Assembly: GCF_000023285.1 (NCBI RefSeq)
Contig: NC_013162.1
Coordinates: forward strand, 2,012,501-2,076,500
Direction of reading: 5' to 3'
From: Capnocytophaga ochracea DSM 7271
GTDB lineage: Bacteria > Bacteroidota > Bacteroidia > Flavobacteriales > Flavobacteriaceae
Length of the DNA: 64,000 nt
The notes below the pieces were generated by a model that worked only from the letters and a program-made list of their open reading frames with translations, was not told where the DNA came from and did not search any database. Positions 26,438-36,336 of the stretch are shown here, piece after piece. Numbering within the stretch: position 1 is the first letter of the stretch; each line of letters starts with the position of its first letter. The position numbers and the translations under genes were made by a program.

Positions 26438-27460
26438 TTATTTTTCGATAATAATAAATTCTACGCGTTTATTGGCTTGGTGTTCTTCTTCGCTACAAGG
26501 CACTCCGTTTTCGCAACCATTTACCAATTGCGTTTCGCCATAACCTTTGGCAGTTAATCGGTTAGGAGAAATACCTTTGCTTACAAGCCATTGATAGATA
26601 GATTGCGCTTGAGTTTCGGTGAGGTTCATATTGTAACCGTCTTCTCCTCGGCTATCGGTGTGCACTTTAATTGCTATCTTTACAGTAGGATTGGCTTCCA
26701 AAAAAGCCACAATTTTAGCTAATTGCACAGAGGCGTCATATCGGATATTGGTTCTTCCGTAGTTGAAATGAATATTATCAATGGCAAAAACAGGGGCTAA
26801 ATCATCGCCCTCGTTAAGGCTTATTGTGTGAGGGGCTAATGATATTGTTTTTTTGAGAGTGTTATTGTTCTCAAAAACGATAGGAACATCGGCAATATCA
26901 TAATCTTTTTTTACGATTTCCACAAAGCCATTTTGGAAGTTACAGTTCAGTTTTTTGGTAATAAAAGAGCCTTTACTATCAGTTGTATTGCTGGAAAGAG
27001 CTCCCATAGCACTATCGAATATATAAACTTGAGCACCAGAAATTTTGGCACCTGTTTCGGCATCGGTTACAGTGCCTATAATTTCACGAGAGCAATCTGG
27101 TGTAGGGTTAGTTTGAGGAGCGTCACCTTTTTTTGTGAGTACCTCAAATAGGTTAAATTGTTTTTTAGCTTCGTCTTTTTTACCTAAGGCTTGCAATACC
27201 ACTGCATAGCGGTAACGGTTGATGGGTTGAGGAGAGTAGTTGCCGTCTTTCATCAGTTTTTCATACCAATGGAACGCTTTAGGATAATCTTTACTAGCAT
27301 AGTAATAATCGCCTAATCGTTCTACAACTTCTTGTATTTCATATCCTCTATCTACTACTGTGTTATAAATTTCGACAGGAGATACTTTTATTTGTGAAAA
27401 ACCTAAGGAGCAACCTCCTAAGAATAGCGCAAATAATACTTTTATCTTCATATTTTTCAT
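26438..27460 (-). CDS. OmpA-family protein lacking the PD40 propeller
   Basis: This 340-residue relative of the two OmpA proteins at 18.6-22.6 kb has a signal peptide (1-22, LGGCSLGFSQ), TPR-like helices (DYYYASKDYPKAFHWYEKL), a carboxypeptidase-regulatory-like module (EIIGTVTDAETGAKISGAQV) and an OmpA domain (IHFNYGRTNIRYDAS, VHTDSRGEDGYN). It ends KGYGETQLVNGCENGVPC like its paralogues. The propeller between TPR and regulatory module is missing cleanly. The start is ATG 27460; an in-frame ATG three codons on is equally possible because the promoter is very close. It stands alone. Confidence 0.9.
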   Translation of the reverse strand: MKNMKIKVLFALFLGGCSLGFSQIKVSPVEIYNTVVDRGYEIQEVVERLGDYYYASKDYPKAFHWYEKLMKDGNYSPQPINRYRYAVVLQALGKKDEAKKQFNLFEVLTKKGDAPQTNPTPDCSREIIGTVTDAETGAKISGAQVYIFDSAMGALSSNTTDSKGSFITKKLNCNFQNGFVEIVKKDYDIADVPIVFENNNTLKKTISLAPHTISLNEGDDLAPVFAIDNIHFNYGRTNIRYDASVQLAKIVAFLEANPTVKIAIKVHTDSRGEDGYNMNLTETQAQSIYQWLVSKGISPNRLTAKGYGETQLVNGCENGVPCSEEEHQANKRVEFIIIEK

Positions 27461-27474
27461 TTCAAATTAAGGCA

Positions 27475-27482
27475 CAAATGTA
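27475..27482 (-). promoter_or_regulatory. -7 element TACATTTG of the PD40-less OmpA gene
   Basis: Minus-strand TACATTTG only 14 bases before the first ATG, implying a leader of a few bases or use of the second ATG. Confidence 0.55.
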
Positions 27483-28082
27483 CAAAAACTTCTTAAAAGT
27501 TGTACAGTTTTCCTTTTTAATTTAACATTTTTAACAATTTCTCTCTTAGTTAGAGTTAGGTAACATATACCTTATTTCTACCTTTACAAAATTAGTGCCA
27601 ATTTTTTTGATTAACAAATTAGGTGTAAGCTGTACGGGCAGTTGTGGCATAATGGACAGTGCGAGCTACGCAGGTGATTAAGTTAGCAAGCTGAGAGAGT
27701 TGGATTATCGAAAGATTTCGGAGAGGTTCGGAAGGAGTAAATTGGCTAAAAAGTGAAAAATAGAGGGTAAATGGGTATGCTTAGCTTATAGGGAGCTTAT
27801 AGGAAGCTTGAACGAATCTTGGAAGATTGGTATAGAAAGGGTATATAAGTAGTTGATAGTGAATGGTTAAAAGTGAAGGATAAAAAGAGGTTTTGGCGAA
27901 AGAAAAGTAATGAAAAACGAAAGCGACCTGCTTTCTGGGAGAGATTGTAGCAACGCAAAAGTGATTGAAAAGTACTACTTTGTTATATTGAACTGATGTT
28001 AAAATATAAAAGGTCTATACGATTCATTTTCTGTATTATTTTGTTACTTATTATTCATCATTTGTAATTCATAATTATTTCC
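27483..28082. other. 600-base intergenic region with an 11-bp array
   Basis: This stretch between divergent genes has no convincing reading frame. It holds A/T-rich sequence near the OmpA promoter, a G/A-rich stretch (27690-27770) with weak 11-base rhythm, the clear array at 27772-27850, and further A/G-rich sequence up to the acyl-CoA carboxylase promoter. No tRNA fold could be made from it. Confidence 0.6.
27772..27850. repeat. Degenerate 11-bp tandem array (array 3)
   Basis: Consecutive 11-bp units include AGCTTATAGGG, AGCTTATAGGA and AGCTTGAACGA. The array is an inverted copy of the one at 7794-7876 (shared CAATCTTCCAAGATT and TTCCTATAAGCT cores) and shares its TTATAGG unit with the array at 12741. 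Confidence 0.7.
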
Positions 28083-28090
28083 TACCTTTG
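28083..28090 (+). promoter_or_regulatory. -7 element TACCTTTG of the acyl-CoA carboxylase gene
   Basis: TACCTTTG lies 26 bases before the ATG at 28109 and overlaps a TTG that would otherwise extend the frame, which decides the start. Confidence 0.7.
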
Positions 28091-28108
28091 CACCCTCATA
28101 ACATTATA

Positions 28109-29737
28109 ATGGACATTCAATTCAATACAAACGAAGATTACAATAAATTAGCCCTTAGTCAGTTGCGCAAACGCTTGAAAAAAGTAAAAGAAGGCGGGGG
28201 CAAAAAGAACCTCGAAAAGCTTCACAGCCAAGGTAAACTTTCGGCTCGTGAACGCATAGAGTATCTGTTAGACAACAATAAACCCCAAATAGAAATAGGC
28301 GCTTTTGCCGGTGAGGGAATGTACGAAGAACACGGCGGTTGCCCCTCGGCTGGTGTAGTGGTGGTGATAGGCTATGTAGCTGGTAGACAATGCGTAGTAG
28401 TAGCTAACGACGCTACTGTAAAGGCGGGAGCGTGGTTTCCTATTACTGCCAAAAAGAACCTACGCGCTCAAGAAATTGCGATGGAGAACCGATTACCTAT
28501 CATCTATTTGGTGGATAGTGCAGGGGTGTACTTGCCTTTGCAGGACGAGATTTTTCCCGATAAGGAACACTTTGGTCGCATCTTTCGCAACAATGCCCTG
28601 ATGAGTAGTATGGGCATCACCCAAATAGCCGTAGTAATGGGCAGTTGTGTGGCGGGAGGGGCTTATCTGCCTATAATGAGCGATGAGGCACTGATAGTAG
28701 ATAAAACGGGCAGTATCTTCTTAGCGGGTAGCTATTTAGTGAAGGCTGCGATAGGCGAAAACATCGATAATGAAACCTTAGGTGGAGCCACTACCCATTG
28801 CGAAATTAGCGGGGTGACCGACTACAAAGCAACCGATGATAAAGACGCTCTCGACCGTGTACGCCGTACAATGGCTAAACTTGCCGATGCCGAAAAAGCG
28901 GGCTTTAACCGCATTGAAGCTCATAAACCGCTGAAAGACCCTAACGAAATTTACGGTATCTTGCCTAAATTGCGCACAGAGCCTTATGATATGAAGGAAA
29001 TTATCCTTCGATTGGTAGACAATTCAGAATTTGACGAATATAAAGAAGGGTACGGACAAACTATTCTCACGGGCTATGCGCGTATTGAGGGTTGGGCGGT
29101 AGGCATTGTTGCTAACCAGCGCAAAGTCGTAAAAACTAAGAAAGGAGAAATGCAGTTTGGAGGAGTAATCTACTCGGATAGTGCCGACAAAGCGACCCGC
29201 TTTATTGCGAATTGCAACCAAAAGAAAATTCCTTTGCTCTTCTTGCAAGATGTTACCGGTTTTATGGTAGGCTCCAGATCAGAGCACGGAGGGATTATCA
29301 AAGATGGGGCTAAACTTGTGAATGCGGTTGCTAATTCGGTAGTGCCCAAATTTACGGTCGTGATAGGTAACTCGTATGGGGCTGGTAACTACGCAATGTG
29401 CGGTAAGGCTTACGACCCGCGTCTTATCGTATCCTGGCACAGTGGAAACATTTCGGTAATGGGAGGTACGCAAGCTGCTAAAGTACTCTTGCAGATAGAA
29501 ACTGCCAACCTAAGGAAAAAAGGAGAGGAACTTACCCCTGAAAAAGAAGCCGTGCTTTTTGCTCATATCAAAGAGCAATACGACGAGCAGATATCACCCT
29601 ACTACGCCGCTGCTCGCCTTTGGACGGATGCTATTATAGACCCATTAGAAACCCGCCAATGGATAGCAATGGGTATAGAAGCTGCCAACAACGCCCCCAT
29701 CGAAAGAGCGTTTAATTTGGGTGTGATACAAGTATAA
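28109..29737 (+). CDS. Acyl-CoA carboxylase beta (carboxyltransferase) subunit
   Basis: This 542-residue carboxyltransferase moves CO2 from biotin to an acyl-CoA. It has two crotonase-like halves; N-terminal GGCPSAGVVVVIGYVAGRQC and LVDSAGVYLPLQDEIFPD, then MGSCVAGGAYLPIMSDEA, and C-terminal DVTGFMVGSRSEHGG and GNSYGAGNYAMCGKAYDPR. Length and the FPDKEHFGRIF segment are closest to the methylcrotonyl-CoA carboxylase beta type; propionyl-CoA carboxylase is the alternative. No biotin-carrying alpha subunit is adjacent. The ATG at 28109 is chosen because the upstream extension lies in the promoter. Confidence 0.88.
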   Translation: MDIQFNTNEDYNKLALSQLRKRLKKVKEGGGKKNLEKLHSQGKLSARERIEYLLDNNKPQIEIGAFAGEGMYEEHGGCPSAGVVVVIGYVAGRQCVVVANDATVKAGAWFPITAKKNLRAQEIAMENRLPIIYLVDSAGVYLPLQDEIFPDKEHFGRIFRNNALMSSMGITQIAVVMGSCVAGGAYLPIMSDEALIVDKTGSIFLAGSYLVKAAIGENIDNETLGGATTHCEISGVTDYKATDDKDALDRVRRTMAKLADAEKAGFNRIEAHKPLKDPNEIYGILPKLRTEPYDMKEIILRLVDNSEFDEYKEGYGQTILTGYARIEGWAVGIVANQRKVVKTKKGEMQFGGVIYSDSADKATRFIANCNQKKIPLLFLQDVTGFMVGSRSEHGGIIKDGAKLVNAVANSVVPKFTVVIGNSYGAGNYAMCGKAYDPRLIVSWHSGNISVMGGTQAAKVLLQIETANLRKKGEELTPEKEAVLFAHIKEQYDEQISPYYAAARLWTDAIIDPLETRQWIAMGIEAANNAPIERAFNLGVIQV

Positions 29738-29751
29738 AATAGATAAACAAT

Positions 29752-29793
29752 AAAAAATCCCTTAAAGTAACATCATACTTTAAGGGATTTTTT
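29752..29793. terminator. Bidirectional terminator between the acyl-CoA carboxylase gene and ruvB
   Basis: An 18-base arm (29752-29769) pairs almost perfectly with 29776-29793, with A-run on one side and T-run on the other, between convergent genes. Confidence 0.9.
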
Positions 29794-29812
29794 CTATCTA
29801 ATTGTTATTTGT

Positions 29813-30838
29813 TTAATCAAATAAAGTGCCTTGCCTTGCAGGATTCACTCTACCTAAGTGTTTATAAGCTAAATCGGTTACTTCGCGTCCGCGAGGAGTA
29901 CGCACGATAAATCCTTCTTGAATGAGGAAAGGTTCATACACCTCTTCAATAGTTTCAGCACTTTCGGAAACGGCAGTCGCCAAAGTGGTAATTCCCACAG
30001 GTCCTCCTTTGAACTTATCAATAAGGGTTGAGAGAATTTTGTTGTCCATCTCGTCTAATCCGTGAGCATCTACATTTAAGGCTTTAAGTCCGAAACGGGT
30101 AATAGCAATATTTATTTCACCATTGCCTTTTATCTGAGCAAAGTCACGAATACGGCGCAAAAGAGCATTCGCAATACGCGGGGTACCTCTACTTCTGCTC
30201 GCTAATTCTATAGCAGCTTCCATAGAAATAGGTACTTTAAGGATAGAAGCACTGCGCCGAACGATATCTGCCAAAAGTTCGGTAGAATAATACTGCAATC
30301 GACTTTGAATACCAAAACGTGCACGCATAGGAGCTGTAAGTAGCCCTGAACGGGTGGTCGCCCCTATAAGCGTAAATGGATTGAGATTGATTTGTACGGT
30401 GCGGGCGTTAGGCCCTGATTCTATCATTATATCAATCTTGTAGTCCTCCATAGCCGAGTAGAGATACTCTTCTACTACTGGACTCAAGCGGTGTATCTCG
30501 TCGATAAAAAGTACATCCCGCTCTTGCAAATTGGTGAGTAATCCTGCCAGATCACCAGGTTTATCAAGCACAGGGCCTGAAGTAATTTTGATACCTACGC
30601 CCAATTCGTTAGCTAAAATATGAGCGAGAGTAGTCTTTCCAAGTCCAGGAGGTCCGTGAAAAAGGGTATGGTCAAGTGCTTCGTGACGCATATTAGCAGC
30701 TTTTACGAATACTTTTAGGTTTTCTAAAACTGCTTCTTGCCCTGCAAAATCATCAAACGACAAAGGGCGCAAGGCTCTTTCTATATCGAGTTCTTGCGCC
30801 GAATAATTTTCTTTATTTGGGTCTAAGTTTTTATTCAA
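29813..30838 (-). CDS. ruvB: Holliday junction branch-migration ATPase RuvB
   Basis: This 341-residue AAA+ motor works with RuvA on Holliday junctions. Walker A is [11 protein letters not shown], Walker B DEIHRL, and the C-terminal winged helix ends in the YKHLG segment. A frame starting at ATG 30928 would add 30 residues and overlap the upstream gene by 52 bases. The family N-terminus ([20 protein letters not shown]) begins right after TTG 30838, giving the usual length, so TTG is chosen. It is probably co-transcribed with the upstream pseudouridine synthase. Confidence 0.93.
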   Translation of the reverse strand: MNKNLDPNKENYSAQELDIERALRPLSFDDFAGQEAVLENLKVFVKAANMRHEALDHTLFHGPPGLGKTTLAHILANELGVGIKITSGPVLDKPGDLAGLLTNLQERDVLFIDEIHRLSPVVEEYLYSAMEDYKIDIMIESGPNARTVQINLNPFTLIGATTRSGLLTAPMRARFGIQSRLQYYSTELLADIVRRSASILKVPISMEAAIELASRSRGTPRIANALLRRIRDFAQIKGNGEINIAITRFGLKALNVDAHGLDEMDNKILSTLIDKFKGGPVGITTLATAVSESAETIEEVYEPFLIQEGFIVRTPRGREVTDLAYKHLGRVNPARQGTLFD

Positions 30839-30876
30839 GCTTTTAGGATTTAAGGGATAGGAGTTAGGAGATAGTA

Positions 30877-32040
30877 TCACTTCATATTGCGAAGATTGAT
30901 TACTTCTTGCTGAGTGAGGCGACGCCAATGACCACGAGGTAAATCTTTTTTAGTAAGCCCAGCAAATACTACACGGTCGAGTTTTTCTACTTGATAGCCC
31001 AAGTGTTCAAAAATACGACGTACAATGCGATTGCGACCACTGTGAATTTTGATGCCTATTTCATTCTTAGGTTTGTCGTTCACATAGCTGATTTCATCTA
31101 CTTCAATAAGACCATCTTCTAACTCTAATCCGTCTTGTACCTTCATAAAGTCTTTGTAGTCGAGTTTGCGGTCGAGAATTACGTGGTATATTTTGCGCAC
31201 ACCGTGAGTGGGGTGAGTGAGTTTTTTGGTAAGCTCTCCATCATTGGTAAGCAATAACAAACCTGTAGTAGCTCTGTCTAAACGACCTACAGGCAAGATG
31301 CGTACATTGGTAGCATTTGCGACCAAATCCATTACAGTTTTGCGTCCTTTCTCATCGTTGGTAGTGGTGATAAAACCTTTGGGTTTGTTGAGCAAGATGT
31401 ATTCTTTCTTTTCAGAAGAAAGGAGTTTTCCATCAAAACGCACTTCATCAGTAGGCTTTACGCGATAGCCAAGCGTGGTCATTACTTCACCATTCACCGT
31501 TACATTACCTGCCGAAATATACATATCGGCATTACGGCGTGAGCAGATACCAGCATCGGCAATATATTTGTTCAAACGCACTTCAGCTGGAGTGGTAGTA
31601 GGGTAGTCTATAGGAGCGTTGTTTTGAGGTTTGTAGGTATTGTTATAAGGTTTTTTGTTGAAAGGTTTTTTATAATTATCGTTTCGGTTATAACCTTCAT
31701 TATGGTTGTAGTTGTTTGGTTTACTATATCCCTCGTTCTTTTTGAAGTTAGGATTGTAAGATTTTCTATTTTCGGAGTTGTAACCATTGTTACTATTGTT
31801 GTAACGATTGCCACCGTTATTTTCATAACGATTACCGCTATTATTTTCATAACGGTTGCCACTGTTATTGCTGTAACTGCGTCCTTCGTTCTGTCCGTAA
31901 GTTTTCTTTTTGAATGAACTATTGCCGTTGTTGTTGCGATTGTTACCGCTGTTATAAGAAGAATTGTAAGGCTTTTTCTCTGAATTCCCATTAGAGGAAT
32001 AGCTATTCTTCTTGTAATTATTAAATTTTTTGTTTTCCAT
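30877..32040 (-). CDS. rluB: RsuA/RluB-type pseudouridine synthase with an Asn-rich N-terminal extension
   Basis: This is a 387-residue protein. Residues 1 to about 140 are low complexity, rich in Asn, Tyr, Gly, Ser and Lys, with short repeats such as GNRYENNS. Then come an S4 RNA-binding domain ([20 protein letters not shown]) and the catalytic domain with [18 protein letters not shown], where Asp255 is the catalytic Asp. It modifies uridine in rRNA, probably 23S (RluB) rather than 16S; the site cannot be read from sequence. The extension resembles disordered RNA-binding tails of other Bacteroidota proteins and its repeats may vary in length. Confidence 0.9.
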   Translation of the reverse strand: MENKKFNNYKKNSYSSNGNSEKKPYNSSYNSGNNRNNNGNSSFKKKTYGQNEGRSYSNNSGNRYENNSGNRYENNGGNRYNNSNNGYNSENRKSYNPNFKKNEGYSKPNNYNHNEGYNRNDNYKKPFNKKPYNNTYKPQNNAPIDYPTTTPAEVRLNKYIADAGICSRRNADMYISAGNVTVNGEVMTTLGYRVKPTDEVRFDGKLLSSEKKEYILLNKPKGFITTTNDEKGRKTVMDLVANATNVRILPVGRLDRATTGLLLLTNDGELTKKLTHPTHGVRKIYHVILDRKLDYKDFMKVQDGLELEDGLIEVDEISYVNDKPKNEIGIKIHSGRNRIVRRIFEHLGYQVEKLDRVVFAGLTKKDLPRGHWRRLTQQEVINLRNMK

Positions 32041-32080
32041 ATAAATTAAATCTCTCTATTATGTATGCCGACGCATTACA

Positions 32081-32944
32081 TTATGCTAAGGCTTCTGAAC
32101 CTCCTACAATTTCTATAATCTCACCAGTAATAGTAGCCTGGCGAGCTTTGTTGTAGGTAAGTATGAGTTCGTTCTTAAGGTCTTGAGCATTGTCGGTAGC
32201 TTTGTGCATAGCTGTCATACGAGCACCGTGCTCAGCAGCTACTGAGTCGCGTAAGGCTTTGAAAATCTCTGTTTTCAGAGAACGCGGAATGAGTTCTTCT
32301 ACAATCTCTTGCTTAGAAGGCTCATAAATATAATTTGTATTTAGTTCTTTGCCTTTTGCTTTAGTCGCTATAGGCTGAATAGGCAAAAATGTTTCTTCGG
32401 TAAGAATTTGTGTAGCTGCATTCTTAAAGCTGTTGTACACCAATACTATCTGGTCATATTTACCCGAAGTGTACAATTCCATTAGTTCTTCAGCCAAAGC
32501 AGCAGCTGTAGCAAAGGTGAGCTTATCGAAAATCTCGCTGTTATGAGCTATAATATTGTCGTATTTTTTCAGCACATCATTGCCTTTTTTACCTATGGTG
32601 TAGAGTTGTACCTGCTTGTCTTTATAGGTAGTTTGTTTTAACTCTAACGCTTTTTTAATCACGCTGGCATTGAACGCCCCGCAGAGTCCTCTATTGGAGG
32701 TGATAGGTACCAAAAGTACTTTTCTTACTTCTCCTTTGCGTGGATTATAAACATTCTCATCACCCAAGGCAGCACTAAGATGTTCTAATAACTGCTTGAG
32801 TTTATAAGCATAAGGCTTCATCGCTACAATAGCATCTTGAGCCTTTTTCAGTTTGGCTGCCGATACCATTTTCATCGCTGCCGTGATTTGCATCGTTGAA
32901 CTTACCGATGAAATTCTGCTTCGTATTTCTTTTAAATTCGCCAT
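32081..32944 (-). CDS. atpG: ATP synthase F1 gamma subunit
   Basis: This 287-residue central rotor stalk of F1 has the N-terminal helix ANLKEIRSRISSVSSTMQIT and conserved MKMVSAAKLKKAQ. The C-terminal helix (ARMTAMHKATDNAQDLKNEL, then YNKARQATITGEIIEIVGG) is family typical. It is the last gene of the atpB-E-F-H-A-G operon; a DUF1266 gene separates it from atpA. atpD and atpC are not in this operon. Confidence 0.96.
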   Translation of the reverse strand: MANLKEIRSRISSVSSTMQITAAMKMVSAAKLKKAQDAIVAMKPYAYKLKQLLEHLSAALGDENVYNPRKGEVRKVLLVPITSNRGLCGAFNASVIKKALELKQTTYKDKQVQLYTIGKKGNDVLKKYDNIIAHNSEIFDKLTFATAAALAEELMELYTSGKYDQIVLVYNSFKNAATQILTEETFLPIQPIATKAKGKELNTNYIYEPSKQEIVEELIPRSLKTEIFKALRDSVAAEHGARMTAMHKATDNAQDLKNELILTYNKARQATITGEIIEIVGGSEALA

Positions 32945-32971
32945 TTTATCAATTAACAGTTAGCAATTTTA

Positions 32972-33694
32972 TCATTGCTGTTGAAAAGAATACCTTTGAT
33001 AGACATCTATTCCTTCTATCTTCCTTAATGAAGGTGATTTGCTATGGAATAGCTGAGAGGTTAGAATAATAAGGTTTTCCAAATCAAAACCCTGAATAGT
33101 ACGTCCTAAAAGGAAAGATATGGTATATTCTTGCCAATTCTTACCTTGTTCTTTTGCTATTTCTGATACTTTTTGCAATATATCCCACATTTCAGTTTCT
33201 GTGATATATTGGCACCAATAACACCATTTAGCCAAAGAAGCTGCTCTACACAAATCCCACGCATAAGCCGATTTTACTGCTTCTACTTGTGCTAATTCTA
33301 TTCCCAAACCTTTGGCTATCTGTTTCTGTATTTTGCTAAGCTCAGGTGAGGTTTGCGTTAGCAGATGACGGAACTGTAATGAACGTTTCTGTGCTAATAA
33401 GTCACTTATAGTTTCTTTAGCAGATGCTGTATCTGTTATTTCCCATTGTCGACGTAATCCTTTCTGATATGTTTCTAATATTTCAGTAGGTATCAAGTTT
33501 AGTAGATTTTCACCACGGTAATACGTTAGTATCGCCCCAAAAGTAAGCAATCGTATCTGTTCCTCTGTTAAAGGGTTTTGATTGATGTGCCCTATTTGTT
33601 TTTGCAAGTGTTTTTTTGTATAAACTTTATTTACATAAATCTTTAGCGCAAATAAAAAGACGGCTCCAATAATTACCCATATAATAACACTCAT
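32972..33694 (-). CDS. DUF1266 domain protein inside the ATP synthase operon
   Basis: This 240-residue protein has an N-terminal membrane helix (3-20, VIIWVIIGAVFLFALKIYV). The cytoplasmic part matches the DUF1266 pattern: TFGAILTYYRGE, a variable helical middle, and AYAWDLCRAASLAKWCYWCQ, then ITETEMW and WQEYTISFLLGRTIQGFD. DUF1266 proteins have no established activity. It sits between atpA and atpG with gaps of about 30 bases, so it should be co-expressed with the synthase. The codon use looks like that of the neighbours. Confidence 0.7.
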   Translation of the reverse strand: MSVIIWVIIGAVFLFALKIYVNKVYTKKHLQKQIGHINQNPLTEEQIRLLTFGAILTYYRGENLLNLIPTEILETYQKGLRRQWEITDTASAKETISDLLAQKRSLQFRHLLTQTSPELSKIQKQIAKGLGIELAQVEAVKSAYAWDLCRAASLAKWCYWCQYITETEMWDILQKVSEIAKEQGKNWQEYTISFLLGRTIQGFDLENLIILTSQLFHSKSPSLRKIEGIDVYQRYSFQQQ

Positions 33695-33723
33695 AAGAAT
33701 AAATGTTTAAAAAGATGTATTTA

Positions 33724-35304
33724 CTATTTTGCGTATTTTTCACTCAAATCTTTCGCTACTTTTTCGAGAGTAGCTGTAATCTCATCGGTGAGTTTGCCAG
33801 CTTTTAGCTCGTCTAAAATGTCACGATGGGATACATTGAGGAACTCTAAATATTCTCTCTCAAATTCTTTTATCTTGTCCACAGGCACTTGTCTCAATAA
33901 GTTTTTAGAACCTGCATAGATAATTGCAATTTGGTTTTCTACGGGGTAAGGGTCGTTTTGTGGTTGTTTCAAGATTTCCACATTGCGTTTTCCTTTTTCG
34001 ATAACCCCCATAGTAGCTGCATCGAGGTCAGAGCCGAATTTGGCAAAAGCTTCGAGTTCGCGGTATTGTGCTTGGTCTAATTTGAGGGTACCCGCTACTT
34101 TCTTCATCGATTTAATCTGTGCTGAACCTCCCACACGCGATACCGAAATACCCACGTTGATAGCTGGACGTACCCCTGAGTTGAACAAATCGGACTCCAA
34201 GAATATCTGTCCGTCAGTAATAGAAATCACGTTAGTAGGGATATAGGCTGATACGTCACCCGCTTGAGTTTCGATGATTGGCAAAGCAGTGAGAGAACCT
34301 CCTCCTTTTACGAGTGGTGCAATGCTTTCGGGTAGGTCGTTCATCTGGCGTGCGATAGTATCATCATTAATTACTTTGGCAGCGCGCTCTAATAAGCGAG
34401 AGTGCAAGTAGAACACATCACCAGGGTAAGCCTCACGTCCAGGTGGGCGGCGTAATAGAAGTGATACCTCACGGTAAGCTACCGCTTGTTTAGAAAGGTC
34501 GTCGTAGATAATAAGAGCTGGGCGACCTGTATCACGGAAGTATTCCCCAATAGCAGCTCCTGCGAAAGGTGCATATACCTGCATAGGAGCAGGATCAGAA
34601 GCATTAGCTGCTACAATGGTAGTATAAGCCAAAGCACCCGCATCTTCTAAGGTTTTAGTGATACCTGCTACGGTAGAAGCTTTCTGACCAATAGCCACAT
34701 AGATGCAATATACTGGTTTGCCCGCATCGTAGAACTCTTTTTGGTTGAGGATAGTGTCGATACACACGGTAGTTTTACCCGTTTGTCGGTCACCAATCAC
34801 TAACTCACGTTGTCCGCGACCGATAGGAATCATTGCGTCGATAGCCTTGATACCTGTTTGTAGAGGTTCGTTTACAGGCTGACGGAAGATTACCCCAGGG
34901 GCTTTGCGTTCCAACGGCATTTCGTATAGTTTGCCAGTAATAGGACCTTTACCATCAATGGGTTGCCCTAAGGTGTTTACCACACGACCTACGATACCTT
35001 CGCCTACATTGATAGAGGCGATGAGCCCCGTGCGTTTTACAGTATCACCTTCTTTAATATCAGTTGACGGTCCTAAGAGGGTAATCCCCACGTTGTCTTC
35101 TTCGAGGTTGAGGACAATCCCTTGTAGTCCGTTGTCAAATTTCACTAATTCACCATATTGCGCATTCGATAGTCCAAAGATACGCGCAATACCATCTCCC
35201 ACTTGTAATACCGTTCCTACTTCTTCTAAAGAAGCATTGGCATCGAAGTGCGCTAATTGTTCTTTTAAAATTGCTGAAATTTCAGCGGCTTTTATTTCTG
35301 CCAT
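33724..35304 (-). CDS. atpA: ATP synthase F1 alpha subunit
   Basis: This 526-residue non-catalytic nucleotide-binding subunit of F1 has P-loop [10 protein letters not shown], the conserved [11 protein letters not shown], and [17 protein letters not shown] with the arginine finger. It is slightly longer than the E. coli protein, as is common in Bacteroidota. The gene is preceded by a 147-base gap containing a degenerate dispersed repeat and by two non-ATP-synthase genes separating it from atpH. Confidence 0.98.
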   Translation of the reverse strand: MAEIKAAEISAILKEQLAHFDANASLEEVGTVLQVGDGIARIFGLSNAQYGELVKFDNGLQGIVLNLEEDNVGITLLGPSTDIKEGDTVKRTGLIASINVGEGIVGRVVNTLGQPIDGKGPITGKLYEMPLERKAPGVIFRQPVNEPLQTGIKAIDAMIPIGRGQRELVIGDRQTGKTTVCIDTILNQKEFYDAGKPVYCIYVAIGQKASTVAGITKTLEDAGALAYTTIVAANASDPAPMQVYAPFAGAAIGEYFRDTGRPALIIYDDLSKQAVAYREVSLLLRRPPGREAYPGDVFYLHSRLLERAAKVINDDTIARQMNDLPESIAPLVKGGGSLTALPIIETQAGDVSAYIPTNVISITDGQIFLESDLFNSGVRPAINVGISVSRVGGSAQIKSMKKVAGTLKLDQAQYRELEAFAKFGSDLDAATMGVIEKGKRNVEILKQPQNDPYPVENQIAIIYAGSKNLLRQVPVDKIKEFEREYLEFLNVSHRDILDELKAGKLTDEITATLEKVAKDLSEKYAK

Positions 35305-35329
35305 TTTTTCAGGTTTTAAGTTTTTAATA

Positions 35330-35362
35330 TCTCCCGTGGATTACACGGATTTTACAGATAAG
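35330..35362 (-). repeat. Short degenerate repeat (ATCTGTAAA/ATCCGTGTA units)
   Basis: Read on the minus strand, three roughly 9-bp related units (ATCTGTAAA, ATCCGTGTA, ATCCACGGG) occupy the gap upstream of atpA. This kind of phrase recurs between genes in many Bacteroidota; no function is evident. Confidence 0.45.
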
Positions 35363-35451
35363 ATTCAATTAATAAGATTATTTAGGAAGGTCTTTCCAAT
35401 AAGTTACACAAATTTCCACGAAAAAGGAATCATATATTTGGTAATTATTAC

Positions 35452-36336
35452 TTATTCGTATCCAAGAATTGCAGCTCCTTCAAGAATTGTTCCGTCTAAT
35501 CCTGATTCTTTTGAGGCATATTCAATTCGCATTAGAACTTTTGAAACTCTATTATGCTTATCTAATTCTCTACCATACTGAATTTTTCTAAAATCGTGTC
35601 CTATAAAATCCTTTACAGTTTTATTCATAGTAAGTACATTATTTTTATTCCATTTTCCCATTTTTCCATATGGAATGAGATAATGGGCTAATACAAAAAA
35701 AGGAGTTTCATAAGCTAAATCAGCATACATTACATAAGGTTCATTATCATAAGTATAAGAGTATTCTTCATCTTTTCCTATTTTAATCTTAACAATATTA
35801 CCATCTTTCCAAAATATCTCTTGTATCTCTTCTTTTTGATATTTCTCATTCCCTTTAAAAGAGTTTATAGCTTTTTTTGAATAGGTTATGAGCTTCATCA
35901 AATAATTGTCTTTATATTCAAAAATAGTAGAATCTCGTTGAATTTCTAAAGGTCTTGGATTAATTTTACTATGACTTTCTGTAACAGTATATTGTATTTT
36001 ATTATCTAACAATGAAAGATGTGAATTTATTTTGATTTCTCCATCAATAATATTACGGGATATACTTTCTGTTTCTATTTGATTTTCTCCTATGTACTTA
36101 ACAATTGTGTTAAAACCATAGTTTAAGACATTCACTATTTTATTGTTTTTATAAGTGTAATAATGAGGGTCATAATGACTTAAAGGTATTTTTCCTCCTT
36201 TGTAGGCATACTCTACACTTTTTACATTCATAGTAATAGGCTTCTCTTCCTCAACTATTGTATTTTCTTTATCTTTAGTACAAGATATGAATATAAGTGT
36301 CATTAGCAAAAATAGTATTTTTTTCATCTTATTCAA
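35452..36336 (-). CDS. Hypothetical lipoprotein inside the ATP synthase operon
   Basis: This 294-residue protein has a lipobox (LIFISC) followed by TKDKENTIVEEE, a Lys/Asp/Glu cluster like the Capnocytophaga lipoprotein export signal, so surface exposure is plausible. The rest is rich in short beta strands with repeated Y-x-Y-x-x-N/D patterns (YTYKNNKIVNVL, FEYKDNYLMKL), similar to DUF4595-like or RHS-type beta repeats; no firm family is recognised. It overlaps the upstream Uma2 gene by 4 bases (ATGA). Confidence 0.6.
   Translation of the reverse strand: MNKMKKILFLLMTLIFISCTKDKENTIVEEEKPITMNVKSVEYAYKGGKIPLSHYDPHYYTYKNNKIVNVLNYGFNTIVKYIGENQIETESISRNIIDGEIKINSHLSLLDNKIQYTVTESHSKINPRPLEIQRDSTIFEYKDNYLMKLITYSKKAINSFKGNEKYQKEEIQEIFWKDGNIVKIKIGKDEEYSYTYDNEPYVMYADLAYETPFFVLAHYLIPYGKMGKWNKNNVLTMNKTVKDFIGHDFRKIQYGRELDKHNRVSKVLMRIEYASKESGLDGTILEGAAILGYE

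Noticed and set aside
27640-27760. Possible tRNA in the gap upstream of the acyl-CoA carboxylase gene (GTGGCATAATGGACAGTGC resembles a D-arm)
   Set aside because: No matching acceptor stem, anticodon arm or TTCGAATCC-type T-arm could be built.
30839-30928. ATG-initiated 30-residue extension of RuvB
   Set aside because: It overlaps the upstream gene and is unlike any RuvB N-terminus; the TTG at 30838 gives the usual length.
31608-31991. Frames on both strands (127 and 97 codons) over the N-terminal part of rluB
   Set aside because: They arise from the repetitive Asn/Tyr codons of the extension and give Ile/Thr/Val strings without family resemblance.
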